This document shows positions 30,120-37,559 of a DNA stretch of 64,000 bases, one piece after another. Numbering within the stretch: the stretch's first letter is position 1; each line of letters starts with the position of its first letter. Both the position numbers and the translations under genes were made by a program. The notes under the pieces are model-generated. The model made no database searches. It had not been told where the DNA came from and was given only the letters and a program-made list of their open reading frames with translations. Source of the DNA: Gordonia gummivorans (lineage in GTDB: Bacteria > Actinomycetota > Actinomycetes > Mycobacteriales > Mycobacteriaceae). The stretch lies in the NCBI RefSeq assembly GCF_022513585.1, contig NZ_JAKWBF010000003.1, forward strand, positions 62,001 through 126,000. Reading direction: 5' to 3'.

Positions 30120-30572
30120 ATAAGCAATATACGAAACAAACGAAACAGGCGCAATGGCAAAACCGCCTTTGACCTGCACATACATGTCCGACGGTAGCCA
30201 CAAGGCGGCGTCACACAGGAAAGGGTTACCCAACCCTAGGACACCCTGCGTTGGCCGTCCTGCGGGCCGAATGGAGCCCGCTAAGGGGCTGCGCAGCGCC
30301 AGTCCCGCAGTCCGGCAAACCCCAGTCAAGCTCAAGTCGGAGTGACTTATGTCACTCCCTTGCTTTCCGTAGCCCGGGTGGACACTTGCATGGCGGGAAG
30401 GCGGAAGGGCGCCAACCTATCGACGAGTGTCAGCAGATCTACGACACGTCGGTGGCTTCTGCCTGCGTTGAGCGAGGGGACACTGCTATCGAGTGGTCGG
30501 CGATCCAGTCCGCCTGCAGGAGGTCGCGCGTGAACCCAACGTGACTAAGATTTCGTTTGGCCAATGATCTCA
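30120..30572. other. Island right arm without confident gene
   Basis: This 450-base stretch lies between the antitoxin start and the right boundary repeat. It should hold the TA promoter; GGAAAGGGTTACCCAACCC near 30220 contains a GGGTTACCC partial palindrome. A plus-strand open frame (30251-30544) ends QIYDTSVASACVERGDTAIE...RVNPT and may be a degraded gene end, but it has no ribosome-binding site or homologue that I recognise. Confidence 0.4.
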
Positions 30573-30623
30573 CGCGTGTACCCGAAGCCGATCGTCGTCG
30601 ACAGCGACGCCGGTGAGGACTGA
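30573..30623 (+). repeat. Right boundary repeat: orphan copy of the upstream gene's 3' end
   Basis: This copy encodes in frame RVYPKPIVVDSDAGED plus stop, the same tail as the gene at 28156-28710, yet it has no gene attached. It most likely marks the original chromosomal end of that gene, displaced by the insertion. The convergent TadE-like gene begins its 3' end seven bases further on, as expected for the ancestral junction. Confidence 0.8.
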
Positions 30624-30629
30624 CCGGCG

Positions 30630-30989
30630 TCACACCGGCCCCGCCCGCGCCTGCGCGGTCGCGTCCCGAATCCCGAGACCGCCGAGTTCGACGGGTATCC
30701 GGGCCCGCACCACCACATCGTCACCGTCGAGTCGGCACTCGGCCAGCACGGCCGGCGGGTGTTGCGCCGACGCCAGATCCCGGGCCGCCGCACAGGGTTC
30801 TCCGTCGGCTCCGGCATGTGCGATCGCTGCGGCCAGCGCCGCGAGGTCGGCCGCCGATTGGGCACGGTGTCGTGCGACCACCGCGGCCCCGAGATAGAGC
30901 ACAATGACGATGATCGACGTCAGTGCCGCTATGGCGAAGGCCGCCAGGATGGTCGCGTTGCCCCGATCATCGGCCAGGATGCGATTCAC
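30630..30989 (-). CDS. TadE-like pilus-associated protein (Rv3654c-like)
   Basis: This 119-residue protein has one N-terminal membrane helix (NATILAAFAIAALTSIIVIVL) preceded by DDRG, the class of pseudopilin-like start seen in TadE/TadG-like proteins. The small soluble rest carries the pair GEPCAAARDL and LAECRLDGDD (two Cys). It is the last gene of the Tad operon and matches Rv3654c in order and size. It overlaps the upstream TadE gene by four bases. Confidence 0.85.
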   Translation of the reverse strand: MNRILADDRGNATILAAFAIAALTSIIVIVLYLGAAVVARHRAQSAADLAALAAAIAHAGADGEPCAAARDLASAQHPPAVLAECRLDGDDVVVRARIPVELGGLGIRDATAQARAGPV

Positions 30990-31474
30990 GGGTCCACCCC
31001 CACGCCGGCCTGTATCGGCCCGCTCACTTCGTTCCCGGCGCCGGCCTGCATCGGCCCGCTCACTTCGTTCCCGGCGCCGGGAGCGAAGTCGACCTGATCC
31101 TCGCCACGCGGCTCTTTGACGGCTATCGCGGTCGCCGACACGGACAGCCCCGGCAGGAACAGCACCTGCGACCGGACGAGGGCCGAAATACGTTCGGCGT
31201 CTTCGGAAATCGTCACGTCGACATCTCCGCCGATCTGCTCACCAGCCTCCCGTGCCGAATCGTCGCCGGCCGCTGCGAGTCGCGCGACCTCCCGAGCCGC
31301 ATCCGTGCACCGGATCTGGGCAACCATGCCGGCCACTGCACCGACGACGATCAGCGCGGTCACGACGATCGCCGCGATCGCGTACGCGGCCTCCACGGTC
31401 ACCATCCCCGACTCGTCGGCAAGACTCGCGCGCAGACGATTTCGCATCCGGGCGCATCTGCGGCGTCGGATCAT
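30986..31474 (-). CDS. TadE-family protein
   Basis: This 162-residue pseudopilin-like minor component of the Tad/Flp secretion machine has the canonical TadE start: basic residues, then DESGMVTVEAAYAIAAIVV, with the Glu in the helix. The Rv3655c-like body ends near VKEPRGEDQVDFAP. The final 30 residues are two 12-residue units (GAGNEVSGPMQA, GAGNEVSGPIQA) encoded by a duplicated 36-base repeat, a likely late insertion. It is coupled by short overlaps to both neighbours. Confidence 0.88.
   Translation of the reverse strand: MIRRRRCARMRNRLRASLADESGMVTVEAAYAIAAIVVTALIVVGAVAGMVAQIRCTDAAREVARLAAAGDDSAREAGEQIGGDVDVTISEDAERISALVRSQVLFLPGLSVSATAIAVKEPRGEDQVDFAPGAGNEVSGPMQAGAGNEVSGPIQAGVGVDP
31009..31080. 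repeat. Two 36-bp tandem units in the tadE-like gene
   Basis: The units at 31009-31044 and 31045-31080 differ at one base. Each contains the same GC-rich core (CCCGGCGCCGG next to GGCCCGCTCACTTCG) that occurs in the MFS gene at 6216-6244. They are in frame and near the 3' end. Confidence 0.85.
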
Positions 31475-31692
31475 CCGACCGAGGTGCTCAACGCCTTGCC
31501 GATGATCCCGGTCAGCGCACTGACGATATTGTCACCGGTGACGACGGTGTAGAGAATCGCGCCGAAGGCCGCGGCAGCAATAGTGCCGATGGCGTACTCG
31601 GCCGTTGACATTCCGTCCTCGTCGGTGATGATCTGCAAGGCGTGCGTGTTGATCCGATCGATCGCGGCACGGCAGGTGTTGAGCGGTGACAT
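31471..31692 (-). CDS. Flp-type pilin-like protein, DUF4244
   Basis: This 73-residue protein has the Flp-pilin-type segment DEDGMSTAEYAIGTIAAAAFG: a Gly before the presumptive cleavage site, then Glu at position five of the mature helix (MSTAEY). It is probably the structural subunit of the pilus and matches Rv3656c. GGGAGGAAACA precedes the ATG, the strongest ribosome-binding site in the locus, as fits a major subunit. It overlaps the next gene by four bases. Confidence 0.9.
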   Translation of the reverse strand: MSPLNTCRAAIDRINTHALQIITDEDGMSTAEYAIGTIAAAAFGAILYTVVTGDNIVSALTGIIGKALSTSVG

Positions 31693-31880
31693 TGTTTCCT
31701 CCCAGGCGGTTTCGGGCTCGGTGAGCCCTCTACATACTTGGACGCAGCGGCGGCGAGTTTGGATCCATCGGAGTACCACGAATGACCTACGCGGCATTCT
31801 CCTGTTCCCTGGTGGTCAGGCAGACGATCAACGCCGCAGATCTGGGCGGATTCCCGCACGCCGACCAGCCTGGTCCTCAC

Positions 31881-31986
31881 AGAAAGTAGGGGAAGGAGTT
31901 TCTTCCCCGACCCTTGGAGTCCTCCCCCCAAATTTTCGCGGGGATGACTTGGAACTTAGGGGACGAAGTTCTTCCCCTAGATTTTA
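31881..31986. repeat. Nested-palindrome element, copy B
   Basis: This copy of the family at 3729-3837 has the left hairpin GGGGAAGGAGTTTCTTCCCC, the central pair AGTCCTCCCC/GGGGATGACT around AAATTTTCGCG, and the right hairpin GGGGACGAAGTTCTTCCCC. It is the only copy between codirectional genes. It splits the Tad operon between tadC and the pilin gene in a 380-base gap that holds no gene. Confidence 0.85.
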
Positions 31987-32072
31987 GGGGGCACGGCGCA
32001 AGCGGACTTGCCCAGGTCATCGAACTCTTCGAGCCAGGCAGCGGTGGGTCACCTCAGAGAGATTGATCGAAT

Positions 32073-32693
32073 TCACATGCCGCCCAACACCGTTGATGCC
32101 AGGCCGATCACAACCGGCACGATGCCCAGGCAGATGAAGGCGGGCAGGAAGCACAGGCCCAGTGGTCCGCTGATCGCAACACCGGCACGCTCGGCCGCGG
32201 CGGTGGCAGCGTCGTGTGCCTGTCGTCGGGTGTCGTCGGCCAACTCGACGAGACCCGCGGCCAACGACGAACCGGCGCGGGAACTGCGGCGGGCCATCGA
32301 TGCCAAAGCGTCCAGATGTTGCTGCGCGGCACCGTGTTTCCCGGAATCGTGAAGAACGTTCAGCACCGACCACGCCGAGTCGGGGTCGGCGCCGAGGTCG
32401 AGCAGATCGGCGACCTCGCTCAATGGCCCCGCCAGCGAGGTCGGCGCCGAACCTGCCACGGTTCGGGCGGCGCCGCCGATCGGCAGGCCCGCCCGCAAAC
32501 ACACCGCGAACAGGTCGAACGCTGCGGCCACCGCGAACGGATCGTCCGACGCCGATCGCACACCGAGCCAGCGTGCTTCACGTCCGCGTGGTGGCGGCAT
32601 CTCGACCACGCGGTACAGCGACCACCCCGGCCCCGGCCAGATGACCACGGCGAGCGCAGCCACCGCCAACCCCAGCGCAAGAGGCGGATTCAC
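32073..32693 (-). CDS. tadC: Tad secretion inner-membrane protein TadC
   Basis: This 206-residue type II secretion F-domain protein pairs with TadB as the membrane platform of the Flp pilus. It has N-terminal and C-terminal hydrophobic helices (LALGLAVAALAVVIWP and LGLCFLPAFICLGIVPVVIG) and a T2SSF helical bundle (FDLFAVCLRAGLPIGGAARTV). The GTG start at 32693 overlaps the tadB stop by four bases. The order corresponds to Rv3657c. The 380-base gap to the pilin gene is longer than in a compact operon. Confidence 0.88.
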   Translation of the reverse strand: MNPPLALGLAVAALAVVIWPGPGWSLYRVVEMPPPRGREARWLGVRSASDDPFAVAAAFDLFAVCLRAGLPIGGAARTVAGSAPTSLAGPLSEVADLLDLGADPDSAWSVLNVLHDSGKHGAAQQHLDALASMARRSSRAGSSLAAGLVELADDTRRQAHDAATAAAERAGVAISGPLGLCFLPAFICLGIVPVVIGLASTVLGGM

Positions 32694-33514
32694 GGCGTCA
32701 GCACCCGAGCGGTGAGTCGCTCTGCCCAGACGAGCCCCGCCGCGACCAGCCCCGTCCCGACCACCAGCAGAATCCCGCCGAGCCCGCCACCGCTGAGGAC
32801 CTGCAGTGGCCGGGCGCCCGTGGCCTGCCCGAGCGCGATGCCCAACACCGGCAGACCGGCAAGGACGACGGCGGTGGCGCGCGGTCCTGCGAGACCTGCG
32901 CGGGTGCGATCGATGAAAGCCCTGCGCGCCAGCAGATCCGATCGCAGCGCCCCCAGCAGATCGGCCATCGGCAGGCCGTGCCGCTCGGAGGTCTGCCATG
33001 CGACCCCGACGCGTTGCCACGACACCGGCCCCCACGCCGCGTCCCCCGCAGGTAGCGGGTCGACCACCGCACCGCCGAGTTCGGCGCGGCAGGCCATCGC
33101 CTCGAGGCCATCGGCAACCTCCGACCGGCCAACGCCTATCCGGAGTTCGGACACCGCGACCAAGCATGCCCGTGTCGGCGGCGTCCCGACCGACATCTCG
33201 GCGGTGATCGTCGACAATGCGCGCACCATGTCGTCGATCCGTGCCTCGACCGCACGCTCAGCTGCACGGCGACGACGCCGCCACCAGATCACCGACACCA
33301 CGATCGTGGCGGCGACACCCGCAGCCACCCCTCCGATCATCAGGGCAGCCAACGGAATCGCAGCAATCAGTACGGCCCGAACATCGACCGACCGCGCACG
33401 CGGCGCTGCGTCCACGTGGACAGAGAGTCGATGTTCGACGCGACTCGCCGGCCACCACAGCACTGCCAACGCTGCGGCCACGAAGGCCGGACACCACCAC
33501 ACCGCCTCGGTCAT
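32690..33514 (-). CDS. tadB: Tad secretion inner-membrane protein TadB
   Basis: This 274-residue membrane protein has a T2SSF domain (VRALSTITAEMSVGTPPTRAC, ERHGLPMADLLGAL) flanked by helices near residues 50-75 and at the C-terminus (GGILLVVGTGLVAAGLVW). It forms the pilus platform with TadC, above the ATPase TadA. It overlaps the tadA stop and tadC start by four bases each, showing translational coupling. It matches Rv3658c. Confidence 0.88.
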   Translation of the reverse strand: MTEAVWWCPAFVAAALAVLWWPASRVEHRLSVHVDAAPRARSVDVRAVLIAAIPLAALMIGGVAAGVAATIVVSVIWWRRRRRAAERAVEARIDDMVRALSTITAEMSVGTPPTRACLVAVSELRIGVGRSEVADGLEAMACRAELGGAVVDPLPAGDAAWGPVSWQRVGVAWQTSERHGLPMADLLGALRSDLLARRAFIDRTRAGLAGPRATAVVLAGLPVLGIALGQATGARPLQVLSGGGLGGILLVVGTGLVAAGLVWAERLTARVLTP

Positions 33515-34680
33515 CGAGCCGCCAGCAGTTCATCGAGATGGACTCTCCCACTGGTGAACCCGGATGTCCGCAACCACACCGGCAGAATCCGCACCAGGCC
33601 GTCGTCGTCGCGGGTGACGACGCCGACCTCGGCAAGCCCACGCCGGCCATCGCCGCCCCGTGCCACGCCCAGCACAACCTGGAGCGCGGCCGCCAACTGG
33701 CTGTGCAGAGCCGCACGATTCATCCCACCCAATGCGGCGAGCGCCTCCATCCGCGCCGGCAGTTCGGCGGTCGAGTTCGCGTGCACAGTACCAGCACTGC
33801 CGTCGTGTCCGGTGTTCAACGCCGTCAGCAGATCGATCACCTCGGCGCCGCGTACCTCACCGACCACGATCCGGTCGGGCCGCATCCGCAGCGCCTGCCG
33901 TACCAATGCCCGTACCGGGACGTCGCCCACCCCTTCGACATTCGGAGCACGAGCAACCAGGCGCACCACTTGCGGATGCTGTGGCGCGAGTTCGAGCGCA
34001 TCCTCCACACACAGCACACGCTCGGCCGGGTTCATCGCCCCGATCAGGGCGTTGAGCAGTGTGGTCTTGCCCGACCCGGTACCGCCGACGATGAGGAAGG
34101 CCAGCCGCGCCCGCAGCAGGTCCGTCACCAGTGGAACCACCTCGGGCGGGATCGCGCCCGACGCGACGAGAGAGTCGAGATCCTTGGTGGCCGAACGCAA
34201 CACCCGCAGCGAGATGCAGGTGCCGTCGGCCGACAGCGGCGGGATGATCGCGTGCAAACGCACGGTGTAACCGCGTCGGCCGACGTTCGACAGCTGGCCG
34301 TCGACCCAGGGCTGAGCATCGTCGAGCCTACGTCCGGCCCCGAGTGCGAGGCGGCCGGCCAGACGCCGCACCGACGCCTCGTCGGCGAAGGTGATGGGTG
34401 CGCGTTGCAGACCGTGACCGCGGTCGACCCACACGTGCCGGGGTCCGGCCACCAAGATGTCGGCGATGTCGGGCTCGGCCAGCAGTTGTTCCAGCTTGCC
34501 CGCGCCGGTCAGCTCCGTCTGCAGAAACCGCAGTGCAGCAAGAAGATCGGTGTCGCCCAGGACGCCACCGGACTCCGCACGGATGGCCGCTGCGATCACC
34601 TCGGCGGTGGGTTCGGCGGCGTCGGTGGCCAATCGGGACCGTACTCGGTCGAGCAGTTCCTCGTCCGTCCGCGCACTCAC
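33511..34680 (-). CDS. tadA: Tad pilus assembly ATPase
   Basis: This 389-residue PilT/VirB11-type secretion ATPase energises Flp pilus assembly. It has Walker A (VGGTGSGKTTLLNAL), the Asp box and Walker B region (VLCVEDALELAP, RPDRIVVGEVRGAE) and the His box (GHDGSAGTVHANS). An N-terminal helical domain contains DIADILVAGPRHVWVD. The GTG at 34680 overlaps the ssd stop by four bases; earlier starts lie inside ssd. It matches Rv3659c. Confidence 0.93.
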   Translation of the reverse strand: MSARTDEELLDRVRSRLATDAAEPTAEVIAAAIRAESGGVLGDTDLLAALRFLQTELTGAGKLEQLLAEPDIADILVAGPRHVWVDRGHGLQRAPITFADEASVRRLAGRLALGAGRRLDDAQPWVDGQLSNVGRRGYTVRLHAIIPPLSADGTCISLRVLRSATKDLDSLVASGAIPPEVVPLVTDLLRARLAFLIVGGTGSGKTTLLNALIGAMNPAERVLCVEDALELAPQHPQVVRLVARAPNVEGVGDVPVRALVRQALRMRPDRIVVGEVRGAEVIDLLTALNTGHDGSAGTVHANSTAELPARMEALAALGGMNRAALHSQLAAALQVVLGVARGGDGRRGLAEVGVVTRDDDGLVRILPVWLRTSGFTSGRVHLDELLAAR

Positions 34681-35738
34681 GCCGCGATCCTTTCGCCGGG
34701 CGAAACGCGACCATAGATGGCCTGCGCCGCCCGCCCGAGGGGGCTGCGCGGACTGATATGAGGACGTCCGGACTCCAGGTGTGCGGGCAAGCGCGGATCG
34801 GGACGGTAGGACGCCAACAGCGGCAGACCCACCGCGTCGGCAACCTGGCCGGCACGCAGTCCGCCGGGCGACGGCCCGCGCACGCACAGCGCTACCTGCA
34901 CGTCGCCGGTGAGCAAGCGCTTCGCGGTGCGTCGGGCGGCGGCACACCCCACCACCGTCGGCGTTGTCACCAGCACCACCAGGTCTGTCGACTCGATCGC
35001 CGCGACAACCGCGGGATGGGACTCGCGGGGTAGGTCGAGCACCACCAGATCGCCGTTACCTCGGCCGGCATCGATGACTGCGCTGACCGCGTCCGCACGA
35101 AGGGCCGTGCAGTCATCACCCCGCGACGCCAGCACCGACAGGCGATCCTCCGCCTTGGGCAGTGCGTGGTGAAGCGCGGGCGCGGAGACCGCCCCACCTT
35201 CCAGCGACAGATCCTGCCACCGCAGGCCGGGACGATCCTCGATCCCCAGCAGAAGATCGGCGCCGGGACCGCCTTCGTCGAGATCGAGCAGAAGCGTGTG
35301 AGATCCGGCCCGGGCCGCCGTCAGCGCCACCGCGAGCGACAGCACCGACGCACCGGCACCGCCATGTGCCGGTAGCAAAGCCACTGCGCCCACGGGGTTT
35401 CGGCGAGGCGCCCGAATCACACTGAGGGCACGGACGAGCCGCCCGTCATCGGCGGGCAGGGACACAGCGTCGTCGGCACCGAGATCGAGGGCCAGACGCC
35501 AGCTGCGGGCCGGCGGTTCACCGTTGGCGACCAGGATGACACCGGCGCGACGCGGTTGGCCGGCGGTCGCCAGCACGTCGAGGGCATCGGGATCGACGAG
35601 CACCGCGCGGGAGGTCAGCCACGGCCTGCGACAGTCGCGAGGATCGGCCGTCACCATGCGGTAGCCCGCCGCGGCCGCACAGCGCGCGACATCGTCGTGC
35701 AGATCGGGAGACAGGAGGGCGAGCAGTTCGTCGGGCAT
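34677..35738 (-). CDS. ssd: Septum-site-determining protein Ssd (CpaE/MinD-like)
   Basis: This 353-residue P-loop ATPase-like protein is at the head of the Tad operon. The N-terminal receiver-like region (VLVDPDALDVLATAGQP) resembles CpaE. The MinD-like fold begins at VALLPAHGGAGASVLSLA; its P-loop is degenerate, with GGAGAS where KGGxGKT/S is expected, so ATP binding may be weak. A later LLLDLDEGGPGAD is the switch region. It corresponds to Rv3660c, which was linked to septum regulation. I chose the ATG at 35738 by length match; a GTG at 35849 would add 37 residues. Confidence 0.85.
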   Translation of the reverse strand: MPDELLALLSPDLHDDVARCAAAAGYRMVTADPRDCRRPWLTSRAVLVDPDALDVLATAGQPRRAGVILVANGEPPARSWRLALDLGADDAVSLPADDGRLVRALSVIRAPRRNPVGAVALLPAHGGAGASVLSLAVALTAARAGSHTLLLDLDEGGPGADLLLGIEDRPGLRWQDLSLEGGAVSAPALHHALPKAEDRLSVLASRGDDCTALRADAVSAVIDAGRGNGDLVVLDLPRESHPAVVAAIESTDLVVLVTTPTVVGCAAARRTAKRLLTGDVQVALCVRGPSPGGLRAGQVADAVGLPLLASYRPDPRLPAHLESGRPHISPRSPLGRAAQAIYGRVSPGERIAA

Positions 35739-35889
35739 GGCGTCGATGATGGATGTCGCGACGGCCGACGGACCGAGCGCACACAGGGAGCCAGTGCGAT
35801 CTGTGGACAGAGCCGCGCCTGTGGAAAATCGATCGGGACTCGGGGCCACAGACGGTCATACTGACTGCGACGTCCGGGGAACCTACCCC

Positions 35890-35987
35890 AGAAAGAGGAC
35901 AACCCCGGCCAGGGGGGGAGGAGGCCGGGGTCGTCGCGTTTCAGCCCCGGGGGGTCGGGCTGAAAGGCACCGGTTAATAACCGGGTA
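35890..35987 (-). ncRNA. 6C small RNA (B11-like)
   Basis: The minus strand carries two stem-loops with C-runs in the loops. Stem TTTCAGCCC/GGGCTGAAA (35939-35965) has loop GACCCCCCG. Stem CCCCGGCC/GGCCGGGG (35903-35930) has loop TCCTCCCCCCCT, followed by TTGTCCTCTTTCT as the likely terminator. This is the defining architecture of the actinobacterial 6C RNA. In M. tuberculosis the homologue (B11, ncRv13660c) lies at this same place between Rv3660c and Rv3661. A short CCGGTTA/TAACCGG hairpin is near the 5' end. It is thought to pair through its C-rich loops with G-rich ribosome-binding sites. The ends are estimated. Confidence 0.9.
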
Positions 35988-35993
35988 AGACCG

Positions 35994-36023
35994 ACTATAC
36001 ACACGCCGTTCGAATCATTGCAA
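35994..36023 (-). promoter_or_regulatory. Promoter of the 6C RNA
   Basis: On the minus strand TTGCAA (36018-36023) and TATAGT (35994-35999) are spaced by 18 bases and sit about seven bases before the RNA start. This is one of the best sigma-A-like promoters in the window, as fits an abundant RNA. Confidence 0.75.
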
Positions 36024-36157
36024 CTACAACAAAGGAACTTTGCCAGGTCACGTTTTCATATCGGACCTGCGGTTTTCTTACCGTTGCGTAGGTTATGGCC
36101 CGACCAGTACATGCCTATCGATCGAACATGTGCTCGCGGGGCCGTACCCTGGGGAAT

Positions 36158-37030
36158 GTGACAGACACCGCGTCGGCGGAGCCTCCTGCAGAGCAGAACG
36201 GCGAGGCGCCTGGGTCGCCTGCCACCGAGCCCGACGCCGCCCGCCCGCCCAGAATCGCGGCATTCTTCGATCTGGACAAGACGGTCATCGCCAAGTCGAG
36301 CGCCCTCGCGTTCTCCCGACCGTTTTACGACGGCGGCCTGATCAATCGCCGGTCGGTGCTCAAGTCCAGTTACGCGCACTTCGTCTTCCTCCTCACCGCC
36401 GCCGACCACGACCAGGTGGAGCAACTACGCCGCCACGTCATGGACATGTGCCGCGGCTGGGACGTCGATCAGGTCAGCGCCATCGTGCGCGAGACACTCG
36501 ACGAGGTGGTGCAGCCGCTCGTCTTCGCCGAGGCCGCAGATCTGATCGCCGATCACCATCGGCGCGGCCACGACGTGGTGCTCGTCTCGGCGTCCGGACG
36601 GGAGGTGGTGGAGCCGATCGGCGAGCTCGTCGGCGCCGACCACGTCCGCGCCAGCCGGATGAAGGTGGTGGACGGCCGCTACTCGGGAGAGCTCGAATTC
36701 TATTGCCACGGAGAGGAAAAGGCCGTCGCGATGAACGAGATGGCAGACACCTACGGCTACCGGCTCGCCGACTGCTACGCCTACTCCGACTCGATCACCG
36801 ACCTGCCCATGCTGGCGGCGGTCGGGCATCCAGTCGCGGTCAACCCCGACCGCGCGCTTCGCAAACACGCAACCGAGCACGGCTGGGGCGTGATGGCGTT
36901 CGGCCGGCCGATACCCGCCCGCGAGCGCCTGACCAGCACCGGGCCGGCGCTCGCGATGGGTGCCGCGGTCTCGGCAGCGGCGGTCGTCGTCGGCGCTGTT
37001 GTATTGCGCCACTTGCGCTCTGGCTCGTGA
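36158..37030 (+). CDS. HAD-IB family phosphatase-like protein (Rv3661/SerB2-like)
   Basis: This 290-residue HAD hydrolase has motif I FDLDKTVI (nucleophile and acid Asp), motif II VLVSAS, and motif III/IV EEKAVAMNE...CYAYSDSITDLPML. A C-terminal hydrophobic helix (LAMGAAVSAAAVVVGAVVLRHL) probably anchors it to the membrane. It resembles HAD-IB phosphoserine phosphatase relatives and matches Rv3661; the substrate is unproven. The GTG at 36158 follows GGGGAAT. The acidic, Pro-rich first 35 residues are probably disordered. Confidence 0.9.
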   Translation: MTDTASAEPPAEQNGEAPGSPATEPDAARPPRIAAFFDLDKTVIAKSSALAFSRPFYDGGLINRRSVLKSSYAHFVFLLTAADHDQVEQLRRHVMDMCRGWDVDQVSAIVRETLDEVVQPLVFAEAADLIADHHRRGHDVVLVSASGREVVEPIGELVGADHVRASRMKVVDGRYSGELEFYCHGEEKAVAMNEMADTYGYRLADCYAYSDSITDLPMLAAVGHPVAVNPDRALRKHATEHGWGVMAFGRPIPARERLTSTGPALAMGAAVSAAAVVVGAVVLRHLRSGS

Positions 37031-37123
37031 CGCCGCCGCCGAGCGCGCTCGACACAGCCGGCGGACCACGCAGTTTGTGCAAGAGGACAACGTCGGGCCA
37101 AGTTTGGTCCATTCGACCCTTGA

Positions 37124-37139
37124 TGTGACCGCGGTCACG
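37124..37139 (+). promoter_or_regulatory. Crp/GlxR-type binding site upstream of the Ms1-like RNA
   Basis: TGTGACCGCGGTCACG is a near-perfect TGTGA-N6-TCACA site and lies inside a 14-base perfect palindrome (GTGACCGCGGTCAC). It is about 100 bases after the HAD gene stop and just before the proposed RNA start. Crp is encoded at 48316. Confidence 0.75.
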
Positions 37140-37154
37140 GTGTACAAAAGGGGT

Positions 37155-37545
37155 ACGGAATCTCGGAAGGCAAAGTTCGACCCGGAAGAGAAGGATCGAA
37201 CCCCCACGCCGAGCACTTCCCAGCACGGGCGGCAAGCACCCACGCGGAGCGCGCCGCACAGAGGCAGAAGCGTTGTGCGCCTGCGACATTGCGGTCAGCA
37301 AGCAGAACATCACCAGATAGCGCCACATCGGGCACTCCGCCCTCGGGCATCCAAGTTCGAGAACAGCCCGGGTGGAGAAGGCAGCGACCGGCAGCATCGG
37401 TGATGGTCACAGTGACCTGGCTCGTAATCCCTCGCCGAGGCGATCACCACAACCCACCTTGCACGCTTGGTAACTTGGGTCCGTGCTTATGCGGGCGGCA
37501 ACCTCGCCGGAGACGGCAGGGAGGCCGCCCGCAGTGCTGTGCAGG
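37155..37545 (+). ncRNA. Candidate Ms1/MTS2823-type RNA
   Basis: The 529-base gap after the HAD gene has no credible protein gene. In M. tuberculosis the abundant MTS2823 RNA (homologue of the M. smegmatis RNA-polymerase-binding Ms1) lies directly after Rv3661 and before Rv3662c, the same relative place as here. The gap starts with a Crp-type site and possible -10 elements (TACAAA at 37143, TACGGA at 37154). It ends with a strong hairpin GCGGGCGGC/GCCGCCCGC (37491-37532). Exact ends are unknown. The assignment rests on position, promoter and lack of ORF, not on sequence recognition. Confidence 0.55.
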
Positions 37546-37559
37546 GAAAGATACTTCCG

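Noticed and set aside
30154-30345. 63-codon plus-strand frame in the island
   Set aside because: No ribosome-binding site, biased composition and no recognisable motif; probably chance.
37170-37260. GGGTTCGATCC on the minus strand, resembling a tRNA T-loop
   Set aside because: Flanking bases do not form a T-stem, acceptor stem or anticodon arm.
36840-37397. Minus-strand frame overlapping the HAD gene and the Ms1-like gap
   Set aside because: Mostly antisense to the HAD gene and lacks a recognisable domain; the gap is better explained as an RNA gene.
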